From positions 29,563-93,562 of the forward strand of contig CAYPYW010000008.1 of NCBI GenBank assembly GCA_964415365.1: a stretch of 64,000 bases of DNA, given 5' to 3'. Every line of letters begins with the position of its first letter. Position 1 is the first letter of the stretch. Under the pieces are notes generated by a model. That model was not told where the DNA came from and did no database searches. It saw only the letters and a program-made list of their open reading frames with translations. Source of the stretch: Hydromicrobium sp964415365. Its GTDB lineage: Bacteria; Actinomycetota; Humimicrobiia; Humimicrobiales; Humimicrobiaceae. The position numbers were made by a program, and so were the translations under genes. Shown here one piece after another: positions 7,095 to 17,600 of the stretch.

Positions 7095-8732
7095 ATGAGG
7101 AAAAATAAATCAAAATCGATTATGATTCAGGGTACCGGTTCGCATGTAGGAAAGAGTGTGACTGTTGCTGCTGTGTGCAGGATTCTTAAGCAGGATGGAT
7201 ATAGTGTGTGTCCGTTTAAATCGCAAAACATGGCCCTTAATTCATATGTAACTGCTTCAGGAGGGGAAATGGGCCGAGCCCAGGTAGTACAAGCTGAAGC
7301 TTGTGGATTGGAGCCACAGGTGTATATGAACCCCATACTTATAAAACCGGTAGCTGATTCCAGGGCACAGATAATATTTATGGGAGAAGTGGTTAAAAAT
7401 ATGAGTGCAGTCGAGTACAATGAAAAAAAGGTTTTTTATTTAAATAAAATGAAAGAAATCCTGGATGATTTAAAGAAAAGGTTTGATTATATAGTAATAG
7501 AAGGGGCAGGCAGTCCGGCAGAAATAAACCTTATGGAAAATGATATTGTAAATATGCGAATAGCAGAGATTGCCGGGTCGAGCGTAATACTGGTAGGGGA
7601 TGTAGATAAGGGAGGAGTATTTGCCAGTTTCTATGGTACGGTGAAACTTCTTCCAGCCAGGTATAGAAAATACATAAAGGGTCTGCTGGTAAATAAATTC
7701 AGGGGGGACATAAGTCTTTTAAAATCAGGCAACGATTATATATCTGAAAAGTTGAAGATTCCGGTCATAGGGACTATTCCTTTTTTTAGGGATATCTATA
7801 TCGAAGAGGAAGATTCGGTAAATCTGGAACAGGAAAAAAATAAGAGGCGAATTTTGAGTGACACTGGAACAGGCAGCAGCAAAAGGAAAATAGTAATTAC
7901 AGTGATATATCTCCCACATATTTCAAATTTTACTGATTTCAATGCCTTTGAGCTGGAAGAAGAAGTTAGCCTGGCCTACATCAGGGACAGGGAGGAACTA
8001 AAAGATTTAAAACCTCATATGATTATCATACCCGGCAGCAAAAGCACCATAAACGATTTGCTATATTTAAGAGAATCAGGACTGGAGAAAGAGATAAAGG
8101 AACAATACCGAAGGGGAGCAGTAGTACTGGGGGTTTGCGGCGGATTCCAGATGCTGGGAAGGAAAATAACCGACAAATTCAGAAGTGAATCGAAAAATAT
8201 TGAAAGCATAGGAGGCATTGGTCTTATGGATATAGATACAGACTTCCTGCAGCATAAAAGCACTTATCAGGTGGAATTTAAAATTAATAAAGATGTTTTA
8301 AGTCACTCTTCTTTAAAGGAGTTGGCCGGAAGGTTTGCTGAAAGCAAGGCCGGTACCATGAAAGGATATGAAATACACATGGGACAGTCCAATGTTTTAG
8401 CCGGAAATTCCCAAGAGTTGATTCCGCTTTTTAGAGTCTGCTCGAGAGGGAATAAAATTACGGATTTCTGTGACGGATTTATGACCTCTGACGGCAGTAC
8501 TGGTAATATGGTGCTGGGAACCTACATTCATGGTATTTTTGATAATTGTGATGCCAGGAAGTTTATTTTACATATACTCAAGAAAAAGAATAATATAATA
8601 TCCGATAATAATGGGAAGAGGATATTGTCATATGATACTTTCAAGGAGAAGCAATACGACAGGCTGGCAAATGTTTTTAGAAAAAATATGAATATGGAAT
8701 TATTCTATGATATCCTGGATAATAAGTTATGA
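7095..8732 (+). CDS. cobQ: Cobyric acid synthase
   Basis: The ATP- and glutamine-dependent enzyme amidates four carboxyl groups of adenosylcobyrinic acid a,c-diamide. The 545-residue protein has an N-terminal dethiobiotin-synthetase-like ATPase domain (P-loop GTGSHVGKS, 13-21; FKSQNMALNS, 41-50). Its C-terminal class I glutamine amidotransferase-like domain has nucleophile C348 in GVCGGFQMLG. A lysine-rich linker near 245-265 (EQEKNKRRI, SSKRK) is not strongly conserved and makes it slightly longer than usual. Third-last of the B12 genes and 12 bp after btuD, so same operon. It also shows the organism can work on cobyrinic acid diamide, beyond pure cobinamide salvage. Confidence 0.93.
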   Translation: MRKNKSKSIMIQGTGSHVGKSVTVAAVCRILKQDGYSVCPFKSQNMALNSYVTASGGEMGRAQVVQAEACGLEPQVYMNPILIKPVADSRAQIIFMGEVVKNMSAVEYNEKKVFYLNKMKEILDDLKKRFDYIVIEGAGSPAEINLMENDIVNMRIAEIAGSSVILVGDVDKGGVFASFYGTVKLLPARYRKYIKGLLVNKFRGDISLLKSGNDYISEKLKIPVIGTIPFFRDIYIEEEDSVNLEQEKNKRRILSDTGTGSSKRKIVITVIYLPHISNFTDFNAFELEEEVSLAYIRDREELKDLKPHMIIIPGSKSTINDLLYLRESGLEKEIKEQYRRGAVVLGVCGGFQMLGRKITDKFRSESKNIESIGGIGLMDIDTDFLQHKSTYQVEFKINKDVLSHSSLKELAGRFAESKAGTMKGYEIHMGQSNVLAGNSQELIPLFRVCSRGNKITDFCDGFMTSDGSTGNMVLGTYIHGIFDNCDARKFILHILKKKNNIISDNNGKRILSYDTFKEKQYDRLANVFRKNMNMELFYDILDNKL

Positions 8733-8794
8733 GACATCAGGGTAATAGGTCATCAGGTACTAAAATGATATGAGAGCTTAACTGGAGGATTTAG

Positions 8795-9364
8795 TTGGAA
8801 ATGGACAAAAAAAATATTTCCGGGAGAAATGTCAGGGAGGGCCGTATACTTATAAACACAGGTGAGGGTAAAGGAAAGACTACTGCTGCCCTTGGTCTGG
8901 CAATGAGGGCTGCTGGACATGGTTTTAAAGTATTGATATTACAGTTTATAAAAAGTGGAGGCATAACCGGTGAGATTAAGGTTATAGAAAAACTAAAACC
9001 TCAGATTGAAATTAAGCAACTGGGTAAAGGATTTATAAGATTTAAAGAAGGGCGTCCTCAACCTACCAGAACTCAGGTAGAAAACATGAATGATGCGTTT
9101 AAATATGCGAAAGAAAAAATTTACAGTGATAAGTACGATATAATTATCCTGGACGAAATAAACAATATAATAAATTATGGTCTTTTAAAGGTGGAAGAAG
9201 TAATAGAGGTTATGAAAAACAAGCCAAAAGATTTGTGTATAATTCTTACTGGCAGGAACGCTCCTCCGGAACTTGTAAAAATTGCTGATACAGTAACCGA
9301 GATGAAAGAAATAAAACATGCTTTCAGCCAGGGTATAAGAGCCAGGAAAGGAATTGAATACTGA
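8795..9364 (+). CDS. cobO: Corrinoid adenosyltransferase, CobO/CobA type
   Basis: This 189-residue cytosolic enzyme transfers the 5'-deoxyadenosyl group from ATP to Co(I) corrinoid. The unusual P-loop GEGKGKTT (23-30) followed by AALGLAMRAAGHG is diagnostic of the CobO/CobA/BtuR family. Family motifs further on are VLILQFIKSG, IIILDEINN (Walker B) and LTGRNAP. The start is taken as TTG 8795, 6 bases after GGAGG; the ATG at 8801 is the alternative and removes two residues. It closes the riboswitch-controlled operon after a 62-bp gap. Confidence 0.92.
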   Translation: MEMDKKNISGRNVREGRILINTGEGKGKTTAALGLAMRAAGHGFKVLILQFIKSGGITGEIKVIEKLKPQIEIKQLGKGFIRFKEGRPQPTRTQVENMNDAFKYAKEKIYSDKYDIIILDEINNIINYGLLKVEEVIEVMKNKPKDLCIILTGRNAPPELVKIADTVTEMKEIKHAFSQGIRARKGIEY

Positions 9365-9465
9365 TAGTAAAGATTCATTTGAAAAGGCGATTAGATTTTA
9401 AGATAATAAAAATATACTCATAATTTGATAAAAGTCATTTCAGGTGAGAAAGGAAACAAAATAAC

Positions 9466-9657
9466 ATGGAATGCAACAAAGAAAGAAATTTGAAAAATTG
9501 TAACTGTACTTACGAACCCTGTTCGAGAAAAGGTGTCTGCTGTGATTGCATAGCTTACCATAGAAGATCCGGTGAGCTTCCAGCCTGTTATTTTGACAAG
9601 GATGCCGAGAGAACTTATGATAGATCCATTGAACATTTTATTAGATTAAACAGCTGA
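9466..9657 (+). CDS. Small cysteine-rich protein, DUF6485-like
   Basis: This 63-residue protein has six cysteines in its first half (NCNCTYEPCSRKGVCCDC), then YHRRSGELPACYF and an acidic helix. The pattern matches, from memory, the DUF6485 family of short cytosolic proteins common in anaerobes. The cysteines could bind zinc or an Fe-S cluster. There is no signal peptide or membrane segment. The ATG is preceded by GAGAAAGGA. It sits between cobO and ogt with about 100 bp before it, so it is probably its own unit. Function unknown. Confidence 0.7.
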   Translation: MECNKERNLKNCNCTYEPCSRKGVCCDCIAYHRRSGELPACYFDKDAERTYDRSIEHFIRLNS

Positions 9658-9698
9658 GCTAAATTTTATGATGGTTTAAGATTTTAATTGAATTTTAG

Positions 9699-10277
9699 AT
9701 GACAGAGTATTTAAATAAATCCGATTTTCTAACTGATATAGGCAGAATGTATTATCTGTGGGAGGATAGGGCTGGTAAAACAATAATCCTGTATCTGGGA
9801 AACAGTAAGCAGGACTTTCAGAGGTATGTTGAAGATATCAAAAAGATCTACCGGCAGCCCGATAGAATTTCTTTTGTCAGTAAAAAATCCAGGACAATTG
9901 AAAATGCAGTTGTTGGTTTTCTTGATGGTAAGATAAAAAAGTTTGATTTTGAGATAGAATTTTTAGTTGGGTCACAATTCCAGAAGAGTATATGGAGAAA
10001 CCTTCTTTCGGTTCCATATGGAGAGACTATAAGCTATAAGGAGCTTTCCTTTCTTTCCGGCTATAAAAAAGCCTGGAGAGCCACAGGCTCTGCATTGAAT
10101 AGGAATCCGGTAATATTGGTTATTCCCTGTCATAGGGTAATAAAAAGTGACGGTTCTATAGGCAGATTTGCCGGCGGACCAGAGCTGAAAGAATTCCTAT
10201 TAAGCCTGGAAAGGAGCAATATGAAAGAGAATAGTAGTATTGACGGTAGGAAACCGAAGCAAGGTAAGATAGCTTAA
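9699..10277 (+). CDS. ogt: Methylated-DNA--protein-cysteine methyltransferase
   Basis: The suicide repair protein removes the alkyl group from O6-alkylguanine onto its own cysteine. The signature VIPCHRVI (141-148) contains the acceptor C144. The DNA-binding helix region (SIWRNLLSVPYGETISYKEL, about 97-116) and recognition stretch ATGSALNRNP with arginine R127 nearby are also present. The 192-residue length includes a poorly conserved N-terminal domain of about 85 residues and a basic C-terminal tail (GRKPKQGK). No clear ribosome-binding site is seen before the ATG. Confidence 0.92.
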   Translation: MTEYLNKSDFLTDIGRMYYLWEDRAGKTIILYLGNSKQDFQRYVEDIKKIYRQPDRISFVSKKSRTIENAVVGFLDGKIKKFDFEIEFLVGSQFQKSIWRNLLSVPYGETISYKELSFLSGYKKAWRATGSALNRNPVILVIPCHRVIKSDGSIGRFAGGPELKEFLLSLERSNMKENSSIDGRKPKQGKIA

Positions 10278-10317
10278 TTGAAGGGGAGCTTTTAGTTAAA
10301 AAATAAGGAAGGGTAAA

Positions 10318-10620
10318 ATGGTTAGTTTTTGGGAAAACATAAAAAAAGCTTTTACTGTACCAGCTGGGGGTCCATCTTCTAACTTTGTTATTTTTAAAGT
10401 CAAGTGTGACAAATGTAATGAGGAAATAACAGTTAGAGCAAATAGGTCCAGTGACATATCCCGTGTCTATGAAGGTGAGAGTCTGAAGGGTGCAGAGTAT
10501 TTCCTGAGGAAGGAAATACTTGGGGCAAAATGCAATAATCTGATGTATATCAATGTTTATTTTGGCCCAGATTTCAATATCATTTCAAAAGAAATTACTG
10601 GCGGGAAATTTGTAGAGTAG
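10318..10620 (+). CDS. Conserved hypothetical protein with a CxxC pair
   Basis: This 100-residue soluble protein has KCDKCNEEITVR (about 29-40) followed by a third cysteine in LGAKCNNL. The fold looks like a small zinc-ribbon-like beta domain: a nucleic-acid- or metal-binding type of sequence without a catalytic motif. The ATG has a good site, AAGGAAGGG, 4 bases upstream, so it is clearly a translated gene. It lies about 40 bp after ogt and 85 bp before glmU. I cannot assign a function. Confidence 0.65.
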   Translation: MVSFWENIKKAFTVPAGGPSSNFVIFKVKCDKCNEEITVRANRSSDISRVYEGESLKGAEYFLRKEILGAKCNNLMYINVYFGPDFNIISKEITGGKFVE

Positions 10621-10705
10621 TACTTAGATAAATATATTTTTTATGTTACAATCTAGTAGTATTATCAATAATATTTTAACGTTTTTGGCAGGAATCTTTT
10701 AAAAA

Positions 10706-12118
10706 ATGGACCTCTCTAAAGATTTAAGCGTGGTTATTCTGGCTGCTGGTAAAGGCAAAAGAATGAAGTCGGAAATTCCCAAGGTACTTCATCAGATATT
10801 AGGTCAACCAATACTCTATTATGTGTTATCCCTCGCAAGCAAACTAAATCCTAAGAATATATTTACAGTTATAGGGCAGGAGAAAGAACTGGTAGGCGAC
10901 TATATAAAAAATAATTTTCCTGGGGTTAAAACTGTGATCCAGGAGAACCAGCTGGGTACTGCTCATGCTGTTTGCATGGTTAAAGAATGTGGAGAGGATT
11001 TTGGGAAGAATATTTTAATACTGGCCGGTGATAGCCCATTAGTTAATACAGGAACCCTAAAGAAATTGGTTAAAAACAGAATCAATTCAGGGAGTTCGGT
11101 TTCTTTGATTACATCCATAGTTCCCAACCCGAAAGGATATGGGAGAATTATAAAGGACAGAGATGGAAATGTAGTAAAGATTGTTGAGGAAACTGATGCC
11201 AGCCCTGAGGAAAGAAAAATATGCGAGGTAAACTCTTCCATTTATTGTTTTGAGGCAGAATCCTTATTTGGGAACATTAAAAAGATTAAAACTCAAAATA
11301 ACCAGAAAGAGTATTATCTGACAGACATTGTTGAAATGCTGGTAAAGAATGGCAAAAAGGTAAACTGTTTAAAAACTTTGGATTATCTGGAAGTTATAGG
11401 TGTAAATGACAGATTACAGCTTTCTGAATTGGAAAGTATTATGCAAAAGAGAATTAATGAAAATTTAATGAAAAACGGAGTAACTATAAGAAATCCCGAT
11501 TCATGTTATATTGAAAGTTCCGTTGCCATAGCCAGGGATGTGATTATTGAACCTTCGTGTTTTATCAAAGGTAAAACCAGGATCGGTAAGAATTCGACAG
11601 TAGGCCCTTTCTGTCAGATTACTGATACCGAAATAGGTGAAGGCACCCGGATAAATGCCTCGGTCATACTGGGTTCTGAAATTGGGAACAATAATAATAT
11701 AGGGCCCTACAGCTATATAAGACCAGGTACCATGACCGGGAACAATGTGAAAATCGGAGCATTTTGCGAAATTAAAAAATCTGATATTGCCCGCGGCAGC
11801 AAGGTCCCTCACTTGAGTTATGTAGGTGATACAGAGATCGGATCCGGGGTAAATATCGGTGCATCGTCGGTTACGGTTAATTATGACGGTTTTAAGAAAA
11901 GCAGAACTATCATTGAAGACGATGTATTCATAGGCTCCGATACCATGCTTATAGCTCCGGTTAAGATAGGAAAAGGAGCTATTGTTGCTGCGGGATCGGT
12001 TATATACCAGGATGTTCCTTCAAATTATCTGGCGATAGAACGGGGGGAACAAACGAATATAGAAGACGGTGCCTCCAGGTACAGAAATAAAAGAAAATTA
12101 AAAGGCGAAAATAAATAA
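10706..12118 (+). CDS. glmU: Bifunctional GlmU: GlcN-1-P acetyltransferase / GlcNAc-1-P uridyltransferase
   Basis: GlmU makes UDP-GlcNAc for peptidoglycan. Residues 1 to about 230 are the uridyltransferase (VVILAAGKGKRMKSEIPKVL near 9-28; later LAGDSPL). Residues about 255-460 are a left-handed beta-helix of hexapeptide repeats with acetyltransferase motifs KVPHLSYVGDTEIG and VNYDG. The 470-residue length is normal (about 450-480). It is first in a run glmU-prs-rplY-pth with 19-28 bp gaps, the order typical of actinobacteria. Confidence 0.95.
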   Translation: MDLSKDLSVVILAAGKGKRMKSEIPKVLHQILGQPILYYVLSLASKLNPKNIFTVIGQEKELVGDYIKNNFPGVKTVIQENQLGTAHAVCMVKECGEDFGKNILILAGDSPLVNTGTLKKLVKNRINSGSSVSLITSIVPNPKGYGRIIKDRDGNVVKIVEETDASPEERKICEVNSSIYCFEAESLFGNIKKIKTQNNQKEYYLTDIVEMLVKNGKKVNCLKTLDYLEVIGVNDRLQLSELESIMQKRINENLMKNGVTIRNPDSCYIESSVAIARDVIIEPSCFIKGKTRIGKNSTVGPFCQITDTEIGEGTRINASVILGSEIGNNNNIGPYSYIRPGTMTGNNVKIGAFCEIKKSDIARGSKVPHLSYVGDTEIGSGVNIGASSVTVNYDGFKKSRTIIEDDVFIGSDTMLIAPVKIGKGAIVAAGSVIYQDVPSNYLAIERGEQTNIEDGASRYRNKRKLKGENK

Positions 12119-12137
12119 ACAATTTAAGGCAGGTGAT

Positions 12138-13100
12138 ATGAAAGAAAATCGAAATAATAAAAGATTGATGCTCTTTTCAGGGTCGTCTTATCCTGGTCTG
12201 ACGGACAAAATTGCTGAAGAACTGGGAGTAAATGCCGGAAAAGTCACCAGAACTAAATTTAAAAATGGTGAAATATATGTAAAATTTGATGAAAGTGTAA
12301 GGGGCGCAGACGTATTTGTAGTGCAGACGTGCTGTGAGCCGGTAAATGATAATATAATGGAACTCTTGATAATGATAGATGCTTTAAAGAGAGCTTCTGC
12401 GGGGATGATAAATGCTGTGATTCCTCATTATGGGTACGCGCGTCAGGATAAAAAAGCAGAAGGAAGAGAACCAATAACTGCAAAATTGTTTGCCGATCTC
12501 CTTTCAGTGGCAGGAATGGATAGAGCAATACTTGTAGACCTGCATGCTGCTACTATTCAGGGTTTCTTTGACGTCCCGGTGGATCATGTGACTGCCATAC
12601 CCATAATAGACAAATATTTTAAGGAGAAAAATATAAGAGATGGTGTAGTGGTGAGCCCCGATGTGGGTGGTGTGAAGAGAGCCAGTATTTTTGCTAAAAG
12701 ACTTCATTTTCCCCTGGCAATACTGGATAAGAGGAGGCCTGGTCCTAATATGGTAGAGATAGAACACATAGTGGGAGATGTGGAAGGAAAAGAAGCCATA
12801 CTATTCGACGATATGATAGATACGGGAGGTACACTGCTTAAGGCTGTTGATATGTTGTTAAGGCATAATGTAAAGAAAGTTTATGTAGGGGCGACTCATC
12901 CTATTTTTTCAGGTAATGCTATAGAAGAATTTGAAAATTCAAAAGTTGAAGAAGTAGTAGTAGTAGATACCATTCCATTGGATAAAAAATATAAAAAAAT
13001 AAAAGTTCTTTCCATTGCACCTCTACTTGCAAAAACCATAAAAAAAGTTTATCATTGCAAGTCTGTAAGCGAGTTGTTTAAGGGTGAAAATTTAGTCTAA
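12138..13100 (+). CDS. prs: Ribose-phosphate pyrophosphokinase
   Basis: The enzyme makes PRPP from ribose 5-phosphate and ATP for nucleotide, histidine and tryptophan synthesis. The 320-residue protein shows class I PRPP synthetase motifs: FSGSSYPGLTDKIAEELG at the N-terminus, YGYARQDKKAEGREPI (flexible loop region), DLHAATIQGFFDVPVDH (catalytic histidine) and the PRPP loop LFDDMIDTGGTL. It lies 19 bp after glmU and 28 bp before rplY, consistent with one transcript. Confidence 0.95.
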   Translation: MKENRNNKRLMLFSGSSYPGLTDKIAEELGVNAGKVTRTKFKNGEIYVKFDESVRGADVFVVQTCCEPVNDNIMELLIMIDALKRASAGMINAVIPHYGYARQDKKAEGREPITAKLFADLLSVAGMDRAILVDLHAATIQGFFDVPVDHVTAIPIIDKYFKEKNIRDGVVVSPDVGGVKRASIFAKRLHFPLAILDKRRPGPNMVEIEHIVGDVEGKEAILFDDMIDTGGTLLKAVDMLLRHNVKKVYVGATHPIFSGNAIEEFENSKVEEVVVVDTIPLDKKYKKIKVLSIAPLLAKTIKKVYHCKSVSELFKGENLV

Positions 13101-13128
13101 TTTATATAAATAAAGGTGGCAGAAGTAA

Positions 13129-13851
13129 ATGGAAAACATATCTTTGGCAGTAGAAAAAAGAGATGACAGCGAGATAAAAAATAAAGCATCGAGAAAATTA
13201 AGAAATAAAGATTATATAGCTGCGGTTGTTTATGGTTTAAAAAAAGAGCCAGTTAGCATTAAAGTGAAGGAAAAAGAATTTAAAGATCTGTTAAAAGGCA
13301 GAAGCATATACAGTTTGATTTTTGATATGCATATAGATGGTGTGAAAAAGGATAAGAAAGAAGCAGTTCTAATAAAAGAATTCCAGAGAGATCCCATTAC
13401 CAGAGAGTTTTTGCATGTGGACTTTTTAAGAATACAAATGGAAAAGGAAATCGAAACCACTGTTCCTGTCCATATTATTAACGAGGAAATAGCTATAGGA
13501 ATTAAAGAAGGTGGCGGCGTTCTGCAGCACGGCCTGAGGGAGTTACATATCTCCTGTCTTCCTGTAGATATTCCGGATTATATTGAATATGATATAAAGG
13601 ATCTCGATATGGGTGTTGCAATCAGGGTTTCGGATATTAACATTTCTGATAAGATAAAGATACTAAACGATCCTGAAGAAGTAGTGGTTTCAATAATTCA
13701 TCCGACTCAGTTAAAAGAAGAAGAGCTGGTTACTGAAGAAGAAGTTGAAGAAGAAGAAGTTGCTGAACCCGAGGTAATTGGCAAGGCGAAAGAAGAGCAG
13801 CCGGAGGAAGAAAAAGAACATCCGGAAGAAAAAGGCTCCAAGGAAAAATAA
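13129..13851 (+). CDS. rplY: 50S ribosomal protein L25, CTC/TL5 form
   Basis: This is the long L25 (general stress protein CTC / TL5) that binds 5S rRNA. The N-terminal L25 domain covers about residues 1-92 and the C-terminal TL5 beta domain about 95-185 (PVHIINEEIAIGIKEGGGVL, LPVDIPDYIEYDI). A highly acidic, low-complexity tail of about 50 residues (runs of E with K, V and P) ends the 240-residue protein. Such acidic tails are common on actinobacterial and clostridial L25. It ends 4 bp before the pth start. Confidence 0.93.
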   Translation: MENISLAVEKRDDSEIKNKASRKLRNKDYIAAVVYGLKKEPVSIKVKEKEFKDLLKGRSIYSLIFDMHIDGVKKDKKEAVLIKEFQRDPITREFLHVDFLRIQMEKEIETTVPVHIINEEIAIGIKEGGGVLQHGLRELHISCLPVDIPDYIEYDIKDLDMGVAIRVSDINISDKIKILNDPEEVVVSIIHPTQLKEEELVTEEEVEEEEVAEPEVIGKAKEEQPEEEKEHPEEKGSKEK

Positions 13852-13855
13852 TCAT

Positions 13856-14413
13856 ATGATTTTAATTGTTGGTCTTGGTAACCCCGGTAAAGACTACAAA
13901 TTTACCAGGCATAATATAGGTTTCAGGATTATTGATAAATTTGCGACTGGTTTTGAGAGAAAGAGCTGTTACCAGAAATTTAATTCCCTCGTTTGTGAAT
14001 TATTTCATGATGATCAGAAATTAATGCTTCTAAAACCTCAAACGTTTATGAACGACAGCGGCATTTCGGTTGCTTCATTCTACAGGTTTTTCGGGGACCA
14101 GATCAAGTCAATGCTTGTGATCCATGATGATATTGATATCGAATTTGGGGAAATCAAACTCAAAAGAGGTGGGAGCACCGGTGGGCACAAAGGCCTGGAA
14201 TCAATAGTAGATAGCATTGGGAATTATGATTTTGACAGACTCCGGTTTGGCATAGGCAGACCTCCCGGGAGGCAGGACGCAGCAGATTATGTGCTGGAGG
14301 AGTTTGGTAAAAATGAAAAGGAAGAAGTTGAAATTGATGTGCAGAGATCGGTGGATATTATAAGAGATTACCTTGCTGAAGGTATCGAATATGCTATGAA
14401 CAAATATAACTAG
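13856..14413 (+). CDS. pth: Peptidyl-tRNA hydrolase
   Basis: Pth frees tRNA from prematurely released peptidyl-tRNA. From ATG 13856 the protein has 185 residues and opens with MILIVGLGNPGKDY, exactly where the family starts. H20 (in FTRHNIGF) is the catalytic histidine and N10 is also conserved; LLKPQTFMNDSG and VIHDDIDIEFGEIKLKRGG follow. The frame is open further upstream to 13778 within rplY, but that extension is only a basic lysine/arginine-rich shadow of the acidic rplY tail and is rejected. It is the last gene of the glmU-prs-rplY-pth run. Confidence 0.94.
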   Translation: MILIVGLGNPGKDYKFTRHNIGFRIIDKFATGFERKSCYQKFNSLVCELFHDDQKLMLLKPQTFMNDSGISVASFYRFFGDQIKSMLVIHDDIDIEFGEIKLKRGGSTGGHKGLESIVDSIGNYDFDRLRFGIGRPPGRQDAADYVLEEFGKNEKEEVEIDVQRSVDIIRDYLAEGIEYAMNKYN

Positions 14414-14606
14414 CAGTATTTTTTTATTATTTTTCCCCTAATCTTTTTAACTTTTTACTATAACTTTTCCGGTTAAAAACTCTTAATCATTGTAATCATT
14501 GATGTCCATTTAGCTTTGTTGATGTGGTAGCATCGATAGTTCTGGTAGGATAATTTAACTATTTTTTTGTATAATCATTCTTGACAACGGTTTTAAAATA
14601 TTAGTT

Positions 14607-17600
14607 ATGGCAATGTTTCTAGAAAATTTTATAAGTGAAAAACAGTGGCAGCAGTTTATAGAAAGATATAAAAAAACAAATGCTGAAGGTAAAAAAGGCA
14701 AAAGCACCAGTCTTGGTACCTTGATCGTGGATGAGAATATCTGGCCTTTTGCTATAAGTGCTTTTTTTAAATGTTTTAATATACCGGCTCTGGTTATTAC
14801 ATCCACTTTAGAGAGAGCCTGTGAACTTGAACAGGAAATAAATTGTATTATTCCAGAAGCTAGGATATTTAATTTTCCCAGTCTTGGAAGTAGTATTTTC
14901 TATAGAAATAAAACGGCCGCTGCAGAAAACCTCGCAAGCAGGCTTAATGTTGTTAGAAATTTATTAAACGCCAGGAACTCCAATGACTCGCCTTTAATTA
15001 TTGCTACCAGTAATTCTTTATTAAATTTAATGCCTGCTTCTCAGGTTAAGAGGATGGAAAACATAAGAATATTGATCGGCAAAGAGTATAACAGAGACCA
15101 ATTGATATCCAAATTCATCAGTAGCGGTTATGAAAGAGTGTACAGGGTTTATGACAGGGGAGAATTCAGTATAAGAGGGGAAGTTATGGATATTTTTGAT
15201 ATAACAGGCAACAGTCCCGTAAGAATTGATTTTCTTGGAGATGAGGCAGAGAAAATATTTCTTTATGATATTTCAAGCAATAAGCTTATAAAAGGGTTAA
15301 ATAAAATCTCTGTTTTTCCAAATATAAATCCCTGGAAAATAGAAAAAAAAGATGCCGCCAAGTCAACTGACAAAATGATTTCTTTTATTGATTTGCTAAA
15401 AAACAATATTCTGAAATTTGCAGTCATACTCTGTGATCCGGTAGAAATTTATCTGAAAATAAGAAGCGACATCGATATTATTCACAGAATTTTTGATAGG
15501 GATAAAGATATTCTAATAACTTCCAGTAAAGAAATTGCAGATTCTTATCTGGTGAAAAGGGATTTTCTGGAAAAGGAGGATTTTTATTTAAAACTAAATA
15601 TAATCTCTACCAAAGAGCAGGCCCCGGGTAAAGGTGAATTCAATCTAAGTAGTATAACCAAACAGAAAAGGAGTTTTGGGAATTCTATTGATTTTATACG
15701 GAATATAAAAAAGGATCTTAAAAGCAGTAAGAAGGTTATTATCTCAATTGATGGAAGCGAAAGAAGAAAAAAGATAGAAGAATTATTTTTAGACAGTTCC
15801 GTATCTTACAATTATTTACAAGCCAGAGCCGGAATTAAGTATAATTTACCCAAGTCAGGCATTGTCGATATATCAGATCTCCGGTTATACAGAGGTTACT
15901 GCTCCCGGGATGTTTCATTGTACGGCGAACTGGATATTTACGACCGGATGCAGTATCAGATATCTGAGAGAAAGATTTCTCCGGGCAGCGATCTTGAACA
16001 TTTTAAACCCGGAGAGCATGTGGTTCACAAGAACCACGGGATAGGAAAATATGTTGATGTTGTTTCAAAGCAGGTTGGTGGCTATAAAAGGGAATATTTT
16101 TTGATAGAATACGCAAATAATGATAAATTATATGTTCCAACCTGGCAGGCTGATCGAATAACGAGATATATTGGTGAAAAGAATCCGACTATAACCCCGC
16201 TTAATTCCAAACAGTGGGACAGTCTTAAGAGAAGAGTAAGAAAATCTGTGCATAAACTTGCCATTGACCTGGCTAAATTATATGCAGAGAGAGACTCCAG
16301 CATTGGTTACGCATTCCCTGCTGACAGCCCCTGGCAAAAGGAAATAGAAGATTTATTTCCATTTAAGGAAACCCCCGATCAGATTAAGGTGATCAATTAT
16401 GTAAAAGGTGCTATGAGTAAACCCAAACCAATGGACATTCTGGTAATTGGGGATGTAGGATTCGGGAAAACCGAGGTTGCGGTAAGGGCGGCCTTCAAAT
16501 CGATAGAGGACGGGAAGCAGGTTCTAATGCTGGTTCCCACTACGATTCTTGCCGATCAACATTACCAGACCTTCAGCGAACGGTACAAAAACTACCCTGT
16601 CATTTTAGAAGTCTTGAGCAGGTTTAGAACCAGAAAAAAACAAAAGGATATAGTGAAAGAATTCAATGACGGCAAAATAGATATGATAATCGGTACACAT
16701 CGTATTCTACAGGAAGACATAAAACCTAAAGACCTGGGCCTTATTATTGTAGATGAGGAACAGAGATTTGGGGTAGGGAGCAAAGAAAAGATAAAGTTAT
16801 TGAAAACCGAAGTAGATGTGTTGACCTTAAGTGCCACACCTATCCCCAGAACGCTGTATATGTCTCTTACTGGAGTCAGAGATATTGCGTTAATTGAAAC
16901 TTATCCGGAAGGTAGAAATCCAATAGAAACCTTTGTGGGTGAAATTGATTATCAGGTTGTAAGAAGAGCCATAGAGAGAGAAATTGCCAGAGGGGGGCAG
17001 GTATACTATGTTTACAACAGGATATCAGGCATAGAAAATAAGAAAATCCAGTTGCAACGGCTGGTTCCCCAGGCAGGTATTGCTCTAACTCACGGCCAAA
17101 TGGAGGGTGGCAAAATAGAAAGAATAATGAGCGATTTTATAAATAAAAAATATGATATACTGCTGACCACTTCTATAATAGAGTCTGGAATGGATATCGG
17201 AAATGTAAATACACTGATAGTTGAAAATTCACAATTGTTTGGATTATCCCAGCTTTACCAATTAAGAGGCAGAGTAGGCAGATCTTCAGAAAGAGCTTAC
17301 TCTTATTTCTTCTATTCCAGCAAGAAGAACCTTAGCCTTCAGGCATTTCAAAGGCTTAAGACATTAGCTGAGTATACTGATCTTGGCTCGGGATATAGTG
17401 TAGCAATGAGAGATCTGGAGATAAGGGGGGCAGGGGAAATATTGGGTCCCAGGCAGCACGGCCACATAAATAGTGTGGGTTTTGATATGTATTGCCAGAT
17501 AATAAAAGAAGAAATTGAAAAACTTAAGGGTAAGAAGATAGAAGAGGATATCAATGTTCAGATTGATCTGCCGGTCAGTGCATACATCCCGAGGAGTTAT

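Noticed and set aside
13778..13855. Upstream extension of pth
   Set aside because: It lies within the acidic rplY tail in another frame and encodes only basic low-complexity sequence; Pth family starts at ATG 13856.
14547..14586. TATAAT at 14570 and TTGACA at 14581 before mfd as promoter parts
   Set aside because: They are in the wrong order and spacing to act together; TATAAT has no fitting -35, and the TTGACA would place its -10 at the ATG. Mentioned only under mfd.
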